Shown here: one piece after another, positions 16,227 through 24,779 of the stretch
Position numbering within the stretch: the stretch's first letter is position 1
Layout: each line of letters starts with the position of its first letter
Source of the DNA: JAFAMS01 sp049520515
GTDB lineage: Bacteria > Vulcanimicrobiota > Vulcanimicrobiia > Vulcanimicrobiales > Vulcanimicrobiaceae
Direction of reading: 5' to 3'
Assembly: GCA_049520515.1 (NCBI GenBank)
Contig: JBEKPS010000009.1
Span: 1-64,000 of the forward strand
Length of the DNA stretch: 64,000 nt
The notes under the pieces: generated by a model
The model's database searches: none
Told to the model about the DNA's origin: nothing
What the model saw: the letters and a program-made list of their open reading frames with translations, nothing else
Program-made: the position numbers and the translations under genes

Positions 16227-16907
16227 CTAAGGAATCAGGCTGCGCAGTTTGTCGGGTTCGACGACGATGACGTGCGACGTCCGCATATCGATCAACTTCT
16301 CGTCCCAAAACCGGTTGAGCGTTCGATTGACCGTTTCGCGCGTCGTCCCAATCATGTTTGCCATCTCTTGGTTCGTGAGACGCAACGAGATCTTGATGCC
16401 GTTCTCCGCCTTTTCGCCGAAACTCTGACTGAGGTTGAGGAGCAGCGATGCCAGCCGCGCGCGGATGTCTTGCGAGGTCGTCGCTGCGATGAGTTGGTTC
16501 GCGGCGCGAAGACGCTGCGAGAGCGCCGTCACCAAATAGCGAGCGATTTTCGGTGACCGTTCGAGAACCTCGAGAAACGCCTTCTCGTCGATTACTCCGA
16601 CCTTGACGTCGGAGAGCGTCTTGATCGACGCCGAGCGCAGCGACGAATCGAACAGGCTCATCTCGCCGAAAAAGTCGTTCGATTTCAAGATTGACAGAAT
16701 CGTCTCGCGACCATCCGACGCAACACGCGTGACCGCTACCGAGCCGTCCAGGATGATATAGAACTGCCCGCCCGGATCGCCTTCGCGCACGATGAACTCG
16801 TGCTTGTGATAGGTGCGGAGTGCCGCGGTCTGCGCAACTTGCTGGAGCTGCGCCTCCTCGAACTCGCGGAAAAGTGGAATATTGCGAAGATTGGTGGTGT
16901 CGATCAT
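16227..16907 (-). CDS. Crp/Fnr-family transcription regulator
   Basis: This is a 226-aa two-domain regulator. The N-terminal cyclic-nucleotide-binding fold contains GDPGGQFYIILDGSVAVTR and FFGEMSLFDSSLRSASI. The first half of the cAMP-binding cassette motif (GE.SL) is present but the paired RS/T is SLRSAS. The C-terminal winged helix has LTNQEMANMIGTTRETVNRT as recognition helix. No FNR-type Cys cluster is visible, so it is more Crp-like than Fnr-like. It is encoded inside the pilus operon between pilD and pilM, suggesting second-messenger control of pilus genes or feedback on the operon. The ligand is unknown. Confidence 0.92.
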   Translation of the reverse strand: MIDTTNLRNIPLFREFEEAQLQQVAQTAALRTYHKHEFIVREGDPGGQFYIILDGSVAVTRVASDGRETILSILKSNDFFGEMSLFDSSLRSASIKTLSDVKVGVIDEKAFLEVLERSPKIARYLVTALSQRLRAANQLIAATTSQDIRARLASLLLNLSQSFGEKAENGIKISLRLTNQEMANMIGTTRETVNRTLNRFWDEKLIDMRTSHVIVVEPDKLRSLIP

Positions 16908-16928
16908 CTGCGATTAACGTTCCCGGGG

Positions 16929-17531
16929 TCATCGAAGAACCCCGTCACTGAGCCGATGATACGCCAAAAGGCAGACGCTACCCGCCAAGAGGTAGGGACC
17001 GAACCGAACAGGCGAGCCGAAATGGGCTCTTCCCGCGGCAATTCTGCCTAGCGCGATAGCTGCGCCGACGATGAATGAAAGCCCGATCGCGCTAATGCCG
17101 CCGAGCGGGCCGAAGCCGGCACCGACGACGGCCGCGAGTTTCACGTCGCCGAGTCCGATGCCCCGGCCGAGACTCAGCGCCCATATGAAGAAAACGGTTC
17201 CTGCCGTGACCGCCGCGCCACAAAGGGATGAAACACCCGCTCCTTCGAGTACTGCCATAATCACGACGCCGATCGTCCCAACAACGACGAGCGGATCGAA
17301 TATAAAGCCCGATTGCGCATCGACAACTGCGGCAACCGCGAGCACGACGAGCGCGGCGTCGAGTGAGAGCTTGATGCACGACGTCGCCGCTAGTACCGCC
17401 GCGACCCACGCTGTTGCAACCCAGAAGAGGGAAGTTGCGTGCAAGAGGAGTCTGCGCCGCCGAGCCGCGTCCTGCGCGAGCATTCCGAGAAAAAGTGCCC
17501 AACCAATCATAACCGCGACACCGCCGATCAC
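16929..17531 (-). CDS. prepilin peptidase (A24 family) without methylase domain
   Basis: An integral-membrane aspartyl protease that cleaves the class III signal of pilins. The two catalytic Asp are in VVDAQSGFIFDPLVVVG and GIGLGDVKLAAVVGAGFG (GxGDVK motif). The 200-aa length and lack of the N-terminal methylase region with its CxxC pairs show it is a peptidase-only form, unlike proteobacterial PilD (about 290 aa). It starts with GTG overlapping the preceding stop by 4 bases. The pilin substrate PilA is encoded three genes upstream. Confidence 0.88.
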   Translation of the reverse strand: MIGGVAVMIGWALFLGMLAQDAARRRRLLLHATSLFWVATAWVAAVLAATSCIKLSLDAALVVLAVAAVVDAQSGFIFDPLVVVGTIGVVIMAVLEGAGVSSLCGAAVTAGTVFFIWALSLGRGIGLGDVKLAAVVGAGFGPLGGISAIGLSFIVGAAIALGRIAAGRAHFGSPVRFGPYLLAGSVCLLAYHRLSDGVLR

Positions 17532-17977
17532 TCTCGTAGCCTCGCCGCTCGCGATGATGCAATTTGCGCGAGTCGCGCGTAACGACGGTCATGCGTCAAC
17601 GCTGCAACGACACGCAGCTCTTTTGCGGCTCGCGCAAGATCATTTATACTCCAAAGCGCGAGCGCGCGATCGATACGGATCGCTTCATCGTCATGTCGCA
17701 ACAGGTATGAATCAGCCACCTTGATGCCCGCAGCAAGAGCGGGACTGGCGTGTATCTCGAGCGCAGCGAAGACAAAACGTTCGGCAGCCGTTTCTGAGTC
17801 AGGATCGCCAGCGACGGCAAAGCGATAATAGTGCTGAGCAGTGACGGGATCGCCGGAGCGAAGAAATTCGTCGCCGCGTACGCACAGGGCGCCCGCGATG
17901 AGCGGTCGCAGTAATACGACCGCAAGAAGTGCGGTGAACGTCGCTAGCAGCCAACGGCGCCCGGGAGCGATCGTCAT
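17528..17977 (-). CDS. membrane-anchored TPR-like hypothetical protein
   Basis: The 149-aa protein starts with MTIAPGRRWLLATFTALLAVVLLRPLIAG, one membrane anchor. It continues as helix-turn-helix repeats (GDPVTAQHYYRFAVAGDPDSE, then AIRIDRALALWSINDLARAAKEL) that look like two or three tetratricopeptide-type units. The start overlaps the upstream ccdA-like stop by 4 bases (ATGA), and the stop overlaps pilD the same way. A scaffold role in pilus assembly is plausible by position only. The longer frame starting near 18433 belongs to another frame of the ccdA-like gene. Confidence 0.7.
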   Translation of the reverse strand: MTIAPGRRWLLATFTALLAVVLLRPLIAGALCVRGDEFLRSGDPVTAQHYYRFAVAGDPDSETAAERFVFAALEIHASPALAAGIKVADSYLLRHDDEAIRIDRALALWSINDLARAAKELRVVAALTHDRRYARLAQIASSRAARLRE

Positions 17978-18579
17978 GCCAGTATCGCGTACAATCCGCC
18001 GACCAAGAGCAGCAACGTGCCACTGACGGTCGCGCACGCATCGTGCGGCAGCGAAAGGCTGACCGGCATTCTCACCGATCTCACGAGTGCAACGACGACC
18101 AACGGGAGGGTGTGACCGAGCCCGAACGCCAGCAGTAACGCGGCGGCCATCGCGCCACCATGCTGGACCGCCTGGAGTCCCAGCGCAATCGCGATCGGGG
18201 TGCAGCACGGTGAAAACATCACTGACGAGACCAAACCAGCCATGAATATGGCGCCGAGCGACAACAGGGGCGGTCGCTTGGGCGTGCACGCGTTGTGCTC
18301 CGTCGCACCGAGTGCACGCGTACCACACACGATAAGTGCGCCTGCAAGCGATGCGTAAATGAGATGAGTTCCGACGCGCAGCAGAGCAATGAGCGCGCCG
18401 GCAAAGGCGTAAGCGAGGTAACCACCGAGACATCCGGCGACGAAAACCAAAACACGCGCACGCTCACCGCGACTCGTCGCATACGCCGCAAGCATAAGAT
18501 AGCGTGGCGCGATGCACGGACCGACGCTCGACGCTAAGCCCGCCAGCAAAGCCGAAGCCAGCGCCAACTGGGCGTTCAC
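17974..18579 (-). CDS. CcdA/DsbD-like membrane thiol-disulfide protein
   Basis: A 201-aa polytopic membrane protein with about six helices. It has the CcdA signature: one Cys in the first helix (GLASSVGPCIAPRYLML) and a Cys pair in the fourth (LVSSVMFSPCCTPIAIALG), both in Pro-containing contexts. CcdA/DsbD-like proteins move reducing equivalents from cytoplasmic thioredoxin across the membrane. It lies between pilA and pilD in the pilus operon and starts with GTG overlapping the pilA stop. It may supply reductant for pilus or secretin Cys, or for a partner outside the window; no periplasmic thioredoxin is adjacent. Confidence 0.85.
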   Translation of the reverse strand: MNAQLALASALLAGLASSVGPCIAPRYLMLAAYATSRGERARVLVFVAGCLGGYLAYAFAGALIALLRVGTHLIYASLAGALIVCGTRALGATEHNACTPKRPPLLSLGAIFMAGLVSSVMFSPCCTPIAIALGLQAVQHGGAMAAALLLAFGLGHTLPLVVVALVRSVRMPVSLSLPHDACATVSGTLLLLVGGLYAILA

Positions 18580-19022
18580 TTCGCGCTTAAGCCGGTACCA
18601 GCGATATATTGAATGCCGCTCGACGAGCTGGTATACCCCGATAGTTTTGCAAGCGTCGAGTTCGCGTGAACCCCGGGACAGGCAATCGTGTAGCCGGCGA
18701 CTCCCGCGGACGTCGTGTTCGTGAACGTGTACGGGGCGCCGATCGTTGTTGCCGCCGGATCGGTCGGGATGGTGTTCAGGTAGCCCGTTCCGTTTACGGT
18801 AAACAGCGTCGCGGAGACGTCGCCCGAACTTGGGTAGATTTGCTGATCCGCAAAGTAGAGTTCAGCCGCCGTTGCGATCGAGCGCAGATTTGATTCGCAC
18901 GCCGCCGTCATCGCCTGCGCGCGTGCGTTGACGAAATTCGGAATAAGAATACCGGCCAAGATCGCGATGATCGAGACAACGACCATCAACTCAATCAAGG
19001 TGAATCCACGCTCGCTTTTCAT
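18576..19022 (-). CDS. pilA: type IV pilin / pseudopilin
   Basis: The major structural subunit candidate. The start at 19022 gives a 6-residue leader, MKSERG, then FTLIELMVVVSIIAILAGIL. This is a classic class III signal cleaved after Gly, with Glu5 of the mature protein present. The globular part is about 120 aa, Ser/Thr/Ala-rich, with one Cys pair (AACESN and TIACPGVH) that could form the C-terminal disulfide loop. The adjacent ccdA-like gene may relate to that disulfide. It is downstream of the sigma gene and translationally coupled to the ccdA-like gene. Confidence 0.93.
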   Translation of the reverse strand: MKSERGFTLIELMVVVSIIAILAGILIPNFVNARAQAMTAACESNLRSIATAAELYFADQQIYPSSGDVSATLFTVNGTGYLNTIPTDPAATTIGAPYTFTNTTSAGVAGYTIACPGVHANSTLAKLSGYTSSSSGIQYIAGTGLSAK

Positions 19023-19050
19023 ATTGTGTTCAGTGCCCGATCCGCGCTCA

Positions 19051-19785
19051 CTAAGCCGCATCCAACATTCGCGCGAGACGCTGTAGTGTACGCGTTAGCA
19101 GCCTTGACACTTGACGTTGTGAAATTCCGAGCGAACGTCCAACTTCCGATTGTGTACGGTCCATAAAAAAGATTTCACGAACGATTCGTAGCTCACGGCC
19201 GGACAGAGTACGTAAGGCACTTGTGAGACTTAACCGGTCCTCAATACTGTAGGCATCCGTATTCTCTTCGGCACACGACAAGACGACGTCGTCACGCAGG
19301 CCACGCGATTCATCTTCTTGCGTTTCCGACCGAGTGCCGGCTCCGCGTAATGCGCGAAGTTCATCGATGACAAGTGCGGAGACACCGATCTCAGCCGCCA
19401 GGGCCGAGGTCGTCGGTTCACGCTCACCGCGCGCGGAGAGTTCCTCGTAAGCTTGCGCGTACCGGCGTTCGAGCGCGCGTAGTTGGCGCGGCGTGCGGAC
19501 AAGACGCTCGTGATCCCGGACGAAGTGCATCAACTCGCCGACGATGATCAGCCATGCGTATGCCTCGAACGGGGTTTGATAGGCGCCACTGTAGCGTTGC
19601 GCGGCTTTTATGAGGCCGATGGCCGCAACTTGCTCGAGATCGGCTCGGTCGATCGTGCCGCGGAAGAACTTCCGCCCGCCCCGGCGGCACAAGTGGTGAT
19701 GCGCGGCAACGAGGGCGTTTCGATTCGCAATCGACGGATCGGAGACGTAACGCTCAACCAGATGCTGGCGTATTTCAGCTGTCAT
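19051..19785 (-). CDS. sigma-70 family factor, SigF/SigB/WhiG-like
   Basis: A 244-aa alternative sigma factor. Region 2 contains DLEQVAAIGLIKAAQRY and FEAYAWLIIVGELMHFVRDH. Region 3 is around EPTTSALAAEIGVSALVIDE. Region 4 has the helix-turn-helix RTQSEVGRSLGISQRQVSRLL. Size and regions 2-3-4 without region 1 match group 3 sigma factors (sporulation, stress or motility). It is embedded between pilC and pilA, with an ATGA overlap with pilC, so it is made together with the pilus machine and could drive pilA or a wider surface-behaviour regulon. No anti-sigma factor is adjacent. Confidence 0.92.
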   Translation of the reverse strand: MTAEIRQHLVERYVSDPSIANRNALVAAHHHLCRRGGRKFFRGTIDRADLEQVAAIGLIKAAQRYSGAYQTPFEAYAWLIIVGELMHFVRDHERLVRTPRQLRALERRYAQAYEELSARGEREPTTSALAAEIGVSALVIDELRALRGAGTRSETQEDESRGLRDDVVLSCAEENTDAYSIEDRLSLTSALRTLSGRELRIVREIFFMDRTQSEVGRSLGISQRQVSRLLTRTLQRLARMLDAA

Positions 19786-20993
19786 GTTATCGATCCAATC
19801 AGTCCGTAGAGAGGGAGAAAAATTGAAAAGACGATCAACCCTACGACGAAGCCGACGACCCCTATGAGCGCCGGTTCCAGAACCGAAACCAGCGCAGCAA
19901 TCGCCGCCTCGACCTCGACGTCAAGATAATTGGCAGCCGCAAGCAGCATCGCGTCGAGCGCGCCGCTTTCCTCACCGACACCGACGAGTGCGAGCGTCAG
20001 CGGATCGAACAGCACGGTCTGCTGCAGGGCGCGGTACATTCCCTCACCGCGACGTAATGCATCGGCCACGCTCGCGAGTCCACGTCGGTACGTAGTGCTT
20101 CCGGAGACAGGCGCGACGACATCAATTGCGGTCAATAGTCCTACCCCTGATCGCAAGAGAGCCGCCAACATGCGCGTGATTCGTGCGACGATGGCGTGAC
20201 GGATCACGACGCCGACCAGCGGTGCACCGAGCTTGAGCCGGTCGAACCGCGCAATGCGTTCGACCTTGACCAGCCGTGAAAGCAATGCGATGGTAGCGAT
20301 CAGGACGCCGAGGACCGGTACCACGTTCAGCGAGCCAATCACGCTGCCAAGTCCGAGAAGCATTCGCGTTGGCCACGGCAACGGCACGGAAAACCGCGCG
20401 AACATCGATGCGAACATCGGAACGATGTGCACCATAAGAAATAGAATCAGGAGCATCGCCGCGGCTGCGACCAGGGCCGGATAAATCAGTGCCGCTTGTA
20501 ACTTCTTGCGGACCGTGTGCTCGCGCTCGAGGACGTCCGCGATACGGTCGAGCACATCGTCGAGTACCCCACCGGCCTCGCCCGCACCGATCATTGCAGT
20601 TTGCAAGGGCGAGAAATCCGCCGGCCGCCGGGCGAATGCTGCGGAGAGCGTACTTCCGTGCTCGACATCTGCGACGACGGCTCGCAACGCTTCGCGCAAG
20701 CTTCGCTCGCTGCAATGCGAGACGGAGACTTCGAGCGCGCGACGGATCGGAACGCCGGAACGAACCAAGACGGAAAGCGCGCGAAAGAAGGCAAGTACCG
20801 CCCGGCGCCGTCGACCCGCGATCTCCGGTAACGTAATGCGCGGCTTCTCGTTGCCGGGCGTCAAGGAGGTGACGAAGAGAGCGCGTCGCTGAAGATCTAT
20901 TGCGGCGGCGCGCACCGACTCGGCGCGCAAGATGCCAGCGACCGCCTCGCCCTCACGACTACGCGCCTTATAGCGATACACGCTGACGCTCAC
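19782..20993 (-). CDS. pilC: type IV pilus inner-membrane platform protein PilC
   Basis: PilC/GspF anchors the assembly ATPases to the membrane. The 403-aa protein has two T2SSF domains in tandem, each with a cytoplasmic helical part containing an FxRxLxxLxxxGxP-type motif (FFRALSVLVRSGVPIRRALE and ITRMLAALLRSGVGLLTAID) and a GEExG-like sequence (GAGEAGGVLDDVL, GVGEESGALDAML). Three transmembrane helices end each half. The N-terminus YRYKARSREGEAVAG is typical. It begins with GTG overlapping the pilT stop. Confidence 0.95.
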   Translation of the reverse strand: MSVSVYRYKARSREGEAVAGILRAESVRAAAIDLQRRALFVTSLTPGNEKPRITLPEIAGRRRRAVLAFFRALSVLVRSGVPIRRALEVSVSHCSERSLREALRAVVADVEHGSTLSAAFARRPADFSPLQTAMIGAGEAGGVLDDVLDRIADVLEREHTVRKKLQAALIYPALVAAAAMLLILFLMVHIVPMFASMFARFSVPLPWPTRMLLGLGSVIGSLNVVPVLGVLIATIALLSRLVKVERIARFDRLKLGAPLVGVVIRHAIVARITRMLAALLRSGVGLLTAIDVVAPVSGSTTYRRGLASVADALRRGEGMYRALQQTVLFDPLTLALVGVGEESGALDAMLLAAANYLDVEVEAAIAALVSVLEPALIGVVGFVVGLIVFSIFLPLYGLIGSIT

Positions 20994-22069
20994 GGTCGAC
21001 GGACCTGCGCGAGATCTGCGGGACGTTGTGCCGCTGCAAGCGCGGCTTCATCAGTGATTTCACCCCGCTCGACGAGCGCAGCGAGGTGCATTTCCAGCGT
21101 TTGCATCCCGGAAGAGCGTCCCGTCTGCATTACCGAACGGAGTTGATGCGTCTTGCCCTCGCGGATGAGGTTGCGCACCGCGTCCGTCGCTACGAGAATT
21201 TCAGCCGCTACACGGCGGCCTTTTCCGCGCGCTCGTGGGACGAGACGCAGTGCCAAGACGGCGGACAGCGTCTGCGCGACTTGAATTCGAATTTGCTCGC
21301 GTCCATCCACGGGAAAAGCGTCGATCAATCGCTCGAGCGCCCCCGGGGCATCGACCGTGTGAAGCGACGCCAGAACAAGGTGTCCGGTCTCAGCCGCGAT
21401 GAGCGCGCTGCGCATCGCTTCGGGATCACGCAGTTCGCCAATAACGATGACATCCGGATCGGCGCGCAAGATCGACCGAATAACTTCAGCCAAGTCGGTC
21501 GAATCCGATCCGACCTCGCATTGCGCGATAACACACCGATCGTCGCGGTGCACGTACTCGATCGGATCTTCGAGCGTAACGATATGCCGGGAATGGCTGC
21601 GGTTCAGCCCGTCGATCATTGCCGCCAGCAACGTTGTCTTTCCGCTTCCCGTGGGTCCAACGACCAAAATCAGTCCTGCTTTTCGGAGCGCAAGCTGTTC
21701 GACGAAGGCAGGAAGATCAAAGTCTTCGATCCGCGGTACTGCGGACGGAAACAAGCGCACCGCGCAGCGCAGACCGTCGCGCGCCCGAAAGACGTGCAAA
21801 CGAATCGCACCGAGGTCTCCTCCCTGCGAGGCAACGTCGGAATGTCCGCGCTCGGCGAGCTGCGCCTGAGCGCGTTCATCAAGCTGCGCCTGGACGAAGG
21901 CGTGCAACTCAGCTGCATCGACAACGTCATCGCCGCGTCGAACCAGCTCTCCATCAATGCGCAGAACCGCGCCGCGTCGAATAGCGATGTGAACATCGGA
22001 CGCTCCGCGTTCGCGCGCAGCACGGACGACTTCTAAAACTCGCATTGCACCCAGGGCAGTCGTGTTCAC
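20990..22069 (-). CDS. pilT: pilus retraction ATPase PilT
   Basis: A hexameric AAA-type ATPase that depolymerises the pilus. Residues 138-145 form Walker A (GPTGSGKT). The Asp box (TLEDPIEYVH), Walker B region (RADPDVIVIGELRD) and His box (TGHLVLASLHTVDAPG) follow in order. The 359-aa length is normal. The C-terminal segment is GRSSGMQTLEMHLAALVERG. It lacks the Cys cluster found in PilB, which separates it from the neighbour. GTG start overlaps the pilB stop. Confidence 0.95.
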   Translation of the reverse strand: MNTTALGAMRVLEVVRAARERGASDVHIAIRRGAVLRIDGELVRRGDDVVDAAELHAFVQAQLDERAQAQLAERGHSDVASQGGDLGAIRLHVFRARDGLRCAVRLFPSAVPRIEDFDLPAFVEQLALRKAGLILVVGPTGSGKTTLLAAMIDGLNRSHSRHIVTLEDPIEYVHRDDRCVIAQCEVGSDSTDLAEVIRSILRADPDVIVIGELRDPEAMRSALIAAETGHLVLASLHTVDAPGALERLIDAFPVDGREQIRIQVAQTLSAVLALRLVPRARGKGRRVAAEILVATDAVRNLIREGKTHQLRSVMQTGRSSGMQTLEMHLAALVERGEITDEAALAAAQRPADLAQVRRP

Positions 22070-23205
22070 GCTGCTGCTCCTAGGACGCGACGCAACTCTT
22101 CACGCGACGTTTCACCCGATGTGATCTTTTCGGAGCCGTCCGTAGCAAGAGGCTCGTAGCCGGTACGTGCCGCCAGTTTCCGAATCGTCACAACGGACGC
22201 ACCCGAAGTGATTGCCTCACGAATCTCGTCGTCGACTTCGAGCAGCTCGAAGAGACCCGTACGGCCGCAGTAACCGCCATGTCCACACTTTCCACATCCG
22301 ACGGCCACGAATGAGCGCGAATTCGAATCGAATGCGCGGCAATCTGGACAAAGGCGCCGCACCAGCCGTTGTGAGAGGACGCCAAATAGCGCGGCGCCGA
22401 TCGCGTGCCGATCGAGTCCCAGCTCGAGAAGCCGGTCGATCGATCGCGGCGCATCGTTGCTGTGAAGCGTCGTCAGCACGAGTTGCCCCGAAAGTGCAGC
22501 TGAGATTGCAATCGACGCGGTGGCAACATCGCGCATTTCGCCGACCATAATCACGTTCGGATCCTGACGCAAGAACGAGCGCAAGACAACCGAAAAATCG
22601 AGACCGGCACGCGCGTTCACATTGACTTGAGCGATACCGTCTAGACGCATCTCGACGGGGTCCTCGACAGTGCACACGCTCCGGGTCCGATCCGCGATCT
22701 CGCGCACAGAACTGTACAGCGTCGTTGTCTTGCCGCTGCCGGTTGGCCCGGTCACGATCAAGAACCCATAGGGCGACGCGATCATGCGGCGGTATTGCGT
22801 CAACGTCACGGCACGCATCCCAAGCTCGTTGAGCTTCGGACTCTTCGCGTGTACGTCCAAAAGGCGTATTACGACCTTCTCACCGTCGATCGTTGGTATC
22901 GATGAGACGCGCGCGTCGACCTCACCCTTCGGCGATCGTATCGCATATCGGCCGTCCTGTGGCTGACGGCGGTCAGCGATATCCATGCCCGCGAGCAGCT
23001 TGACGCGCGATATCAGCGGGAGATACAACGCCGTTTCAAGCGTCTCGCAATCCCGCAACATGCCGTCAACGCGGAGACGGACCCGTCCACCGGAGGACGT
23101 GGGTTCGAAATGTAGGTCCGAAGCGTTTGCAGCGAGCGCGCGTTCTTGTAACGCACGCAGTGCGCGTACGGCGGGTGCTTCTTCTACGGCAAAAGCGTTT
23201 TGCAT
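22066..23205 (-). CDS. pilB: pilus extension ATPase PilB, short form
   Basis: The assembly motor of the pilus. Walker A is GPTGSGKTTTLYSS, the Asp box is TVEDPVEMRLDG, Walker B is RQDPNVIMVGEMRD and the His box is GQLVLTTLHSNDAPRSI. A zinc tetracysteine follows (CPDC and CGKC), diagnostic for PilB/GspE. At 379 aa it lacks the N-terminal T2SSE-N1 domain (about 150 aa) of standard PilB; the protein starts directly with the N2 domain (ASDLHFEPTSSGGRVRLRVDG). It is the first gene of the leftward pilus operon, with a 103-base divergent gap upstream. Confidence 0.94.
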   Translation of the reverse strand: MQNAFAVEEAPAVRALRALQERALAANASDLHFEPTSSGGRVRLRVDGMLRDCETLETALYLPLISRVKLLAGMDIADRRQPQDGRYAIRSPKGEVDARVSSIPTIDGEKVVIRLLDVHAKSPKLNELGMRAVTLTQYRRMIASPYGFLIVTGPTGSGKTTTLYSSVREIADRTRSVCTVEDPVEMRLDGIAQVNVNARAGLDFSVVLRSFLRQDPNVIMVGEMRDVATASIAISAALSGQLVLTTLHSNDAPRSIDRLLELGLDRHAIGAALFGVLSQRLVRRLCPDCRAFDSNSRSFVAVGCGKCGHGGYCGRTGLFELLEVDDEIREAITSGASVVTIRKLAARTGYEPLATDGSEKITSGETSREELRRVLGAAA

Positions 23206-23308
23206 GGCGCGGACGATTCGCGCGGCGCTGCATTTCGCGCCTGCGTTGTGCGCACTCTAAAATTGTTTAGTAAAAGGGAGATTGGCGTGACGGACGAACG
23301 GACGGCGC

Positions 23309-23887
23309 ATGTATCGGGTGTGGTATATCGCCGGTGCACTTGTGCTATGGCTCATCGTGTATCAAAGCTTCTTCCGCTACGAATACACGATGGTCGATGG
23401 CAATGCGGTCAAACGTTACGACCGGCTCTCCGGCACGACGTGCGGCATTCCGGATTGCTTACCGCCAACACCCACACCGGTTCCGAAGCCAACTGTCTTT
23501 GATCCGGACCTCTCGTATCACGAGTGGCAGCTGCGCTTCAATCACGAGGAACGACTTGCCGTGCTGATGGTCAAAAGGACCGAATTCGGTGAAGAGTTAG
23601 CGCATTCGCCCGATGCAAAGAAGTTTGAGTGGATTGTTGATTGGTCGGACTCGGTCGACAGCAGTCTCTTCGTTCTCCACGATCCGAAAAGCGACCATCC
23701 GCTTCCGATGGATCCTGCTTACAGCGAGTCACTACACGATCCCAAGTTTAACGTCGAGCTTGTGTGCTTTTGCGATAGCAAGGGTTCGGGATACCGCTGG
23801 GAAGTCGACCTGAATAAGAAGACGATTACGTACGTCAACGACGATCCAACCCTCGAGAAAAAATACGGTCTCGTCGACTCGAAATAG
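23309..23887 (+). CDS. membrane-anchored hypothetical protein, 192 aa
   Basis: One N-terminal anchor (MYRVWYIAGALVLWLIVYQ) is followed by a short Pro/Thr stretch (CLPPTPTPVPKPT) and a polar domain of about 130 aa rich in Asp and aromatic residues. That domain contains a CFCDSKGSGYRWEVD segment near the end. No family is recognised. It is divergent from pilB and ends directly against the stop of the MaoC-like gene. An extracytoplasmic location is likely. Confidence 0.65.
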   Translation: MYRVWYIAGALVLWLIVYQSFFRYEYTMVDGNAVKRYDRLSGTTCGIPDCLPPTPTPVPKPTVFDPDLSYHEWQLRFNHEERLAVLMVKRTEFGEELAHSPDAKKFEWIVDWSDSVDSSLFVLHDPKSDHPLPMDPAYSESLHDPKFNVELVCFCDSKGSGYRWEVDLNKKTITYVNDDPTLEKKYGLVDSK

Positions 23888-24310
23888 CTACGCCGTATCT
23901 TTTTGTTCGATCGCCTCGCCGTCGAGCACCAGCACGCCGTTTTGATTGACGACAGTCGTTCTACAGCGTAAGCGCCGTCGCTCTGTGATAATTTCAACAA
24001 CTTCGCTTGTCGCGGTCAGCGTATCGCCGGGGTAGACCGGCGCTTTCCAGTGCAACGTCTGCGCAACGGAGATTCCGCCCGGACGTTGCAAGAGTGCTCC
24101 GTTAACCGCTGAAATGAGACTCGCGGTCAACATGCCGTGCGCAATCCGCTTGCCAAAGCGTGTCGTCTTTGCATACTCCTCGTCGACATGCACTTCGTAC
24201 TGATCGCCGCTAACGGCAACAAACATCAGAAGATCGGCATCCGTGATCGTCTTCGAGAACGTCGCCTTGTCTCCGACCTTGAACTCTTCGAAGGTCTTCC
24301 AGCCGCTCAG
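23888..24310 (-). CDS. MaoC-like (R)-specific enoyl-CoA hydratase, CTG start proposed
   Basis: A hotdog-fold hydratase. The N-terminus FEEFKVGDKATFSKTITDAD and the hydratase signature with catalytic Asp and His (VSGDQYEVHVDEEYAKTTRF, then KRIAHGMLTASLIS) are clear. It could provide (R)-3-hydroxyacyl-CoA for PHA synthesis, but MaoC proteins have many substrates. In-frame CTG at 24310 overlaps the upstream TGA (CTGA) and gives (M)SGWKTFEEFKVG, exactly where homologues start. The only ATG, at 24352, would add 14 unlike residues from inside the glcG-like gene. I therefore propose CTG initiation. Confidence 0.85.
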   Translation of the reverse strand: MSGWKTFEEFKVGDKATFSKTITDADLLMFVAVSGDQYEVHVDEEYAKTTRFGKRIAHGMLTASLISAVNGALLQRPGGISVAQTLHWKAPVYPGDTLTATSEVVEIITERRRLRCRTTVVNQNGVLVLDGEAIEQKDTA

Positions 24311-24753
24311 CGTTTTGCTCCGTCCATGAATGCGGCGATGCCGGCTTGGCAAACTTGATAGTCCTCGTCGGACGTTCCCGATGAGACGCCGATCGCACCG
24401 ATAACCTGATCGTCGACGATGATCGGGACGCCGCCCTTGATCCCCGTGAGGCGGCTCGAGCGCGCAGCCAAGGCAAGGCGCACCGAGCTGAGCGCATCGC
24501 CACCGCCTTCTTCTTCGGTCGGTCGCTTGCGTGTTGCCGCGGACGTCGCTTTTGTAATCGAGATCTGAACCGAGCCGATGCGCGCGCCGTCCATCCGCGA
24601 GAACGCCAGGAGATAGCCACCCTCATCCACGACCGCTATGCATTGCGGGACCCCCAAGCGGGCCGCTTCTTTCTCAGCAGCGTGTAATATAACGTGCGAG
24701 CCTTTTGTGCTTAGCTTGACGTTGTTGCGAATAACGAACGATTCGTCTATCAT
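24307..24753 (-). CDS. GlcG/HbpS (DUF336) family protein
   Basis: A small alpha/beta protein of 148 aa starting MIDESFVIRNNVKLS. It has the DUF336 hallmarks: IAVVDEGGYLLAFSRMDGAR, ITKATSAATRKRP, GGVPIIVDDQVIGAIGVSSG and the C-terminal DEDYQVCQAGIAAF. Family members bind haem or cobalamin, or are found in glycolate and propanediol gene sets; the biochemical role here is unknown. It is co-translated with the MaoC-like gene through a CTGA overlap, and lies 26 bases from the divergent secreted-type gene. Confidence 0.9.
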   Translation of the reverse strand: MIDESFVIRNNVKLSTKGSHVILHAAEKEAARLGVPQCIAVVDEGGYLLAFSRMDGARIGSVQISITKATSAATRKRPTEEEGGGDALSSVRLALAARSSRLTGIKGGVPIIVDDQVIGAIGVSSGTSDEDYQVCQAGIAAFMDGAKR

Positions 24754-24779
24754 TGCGCCCGCGATTCGAGAGAGGACCC

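Noticed and set aside
21026..22036. A 336-codon open frame antisense to pilT
   Set aside because: No domain signature; pilT is unambiguous on the other strand.
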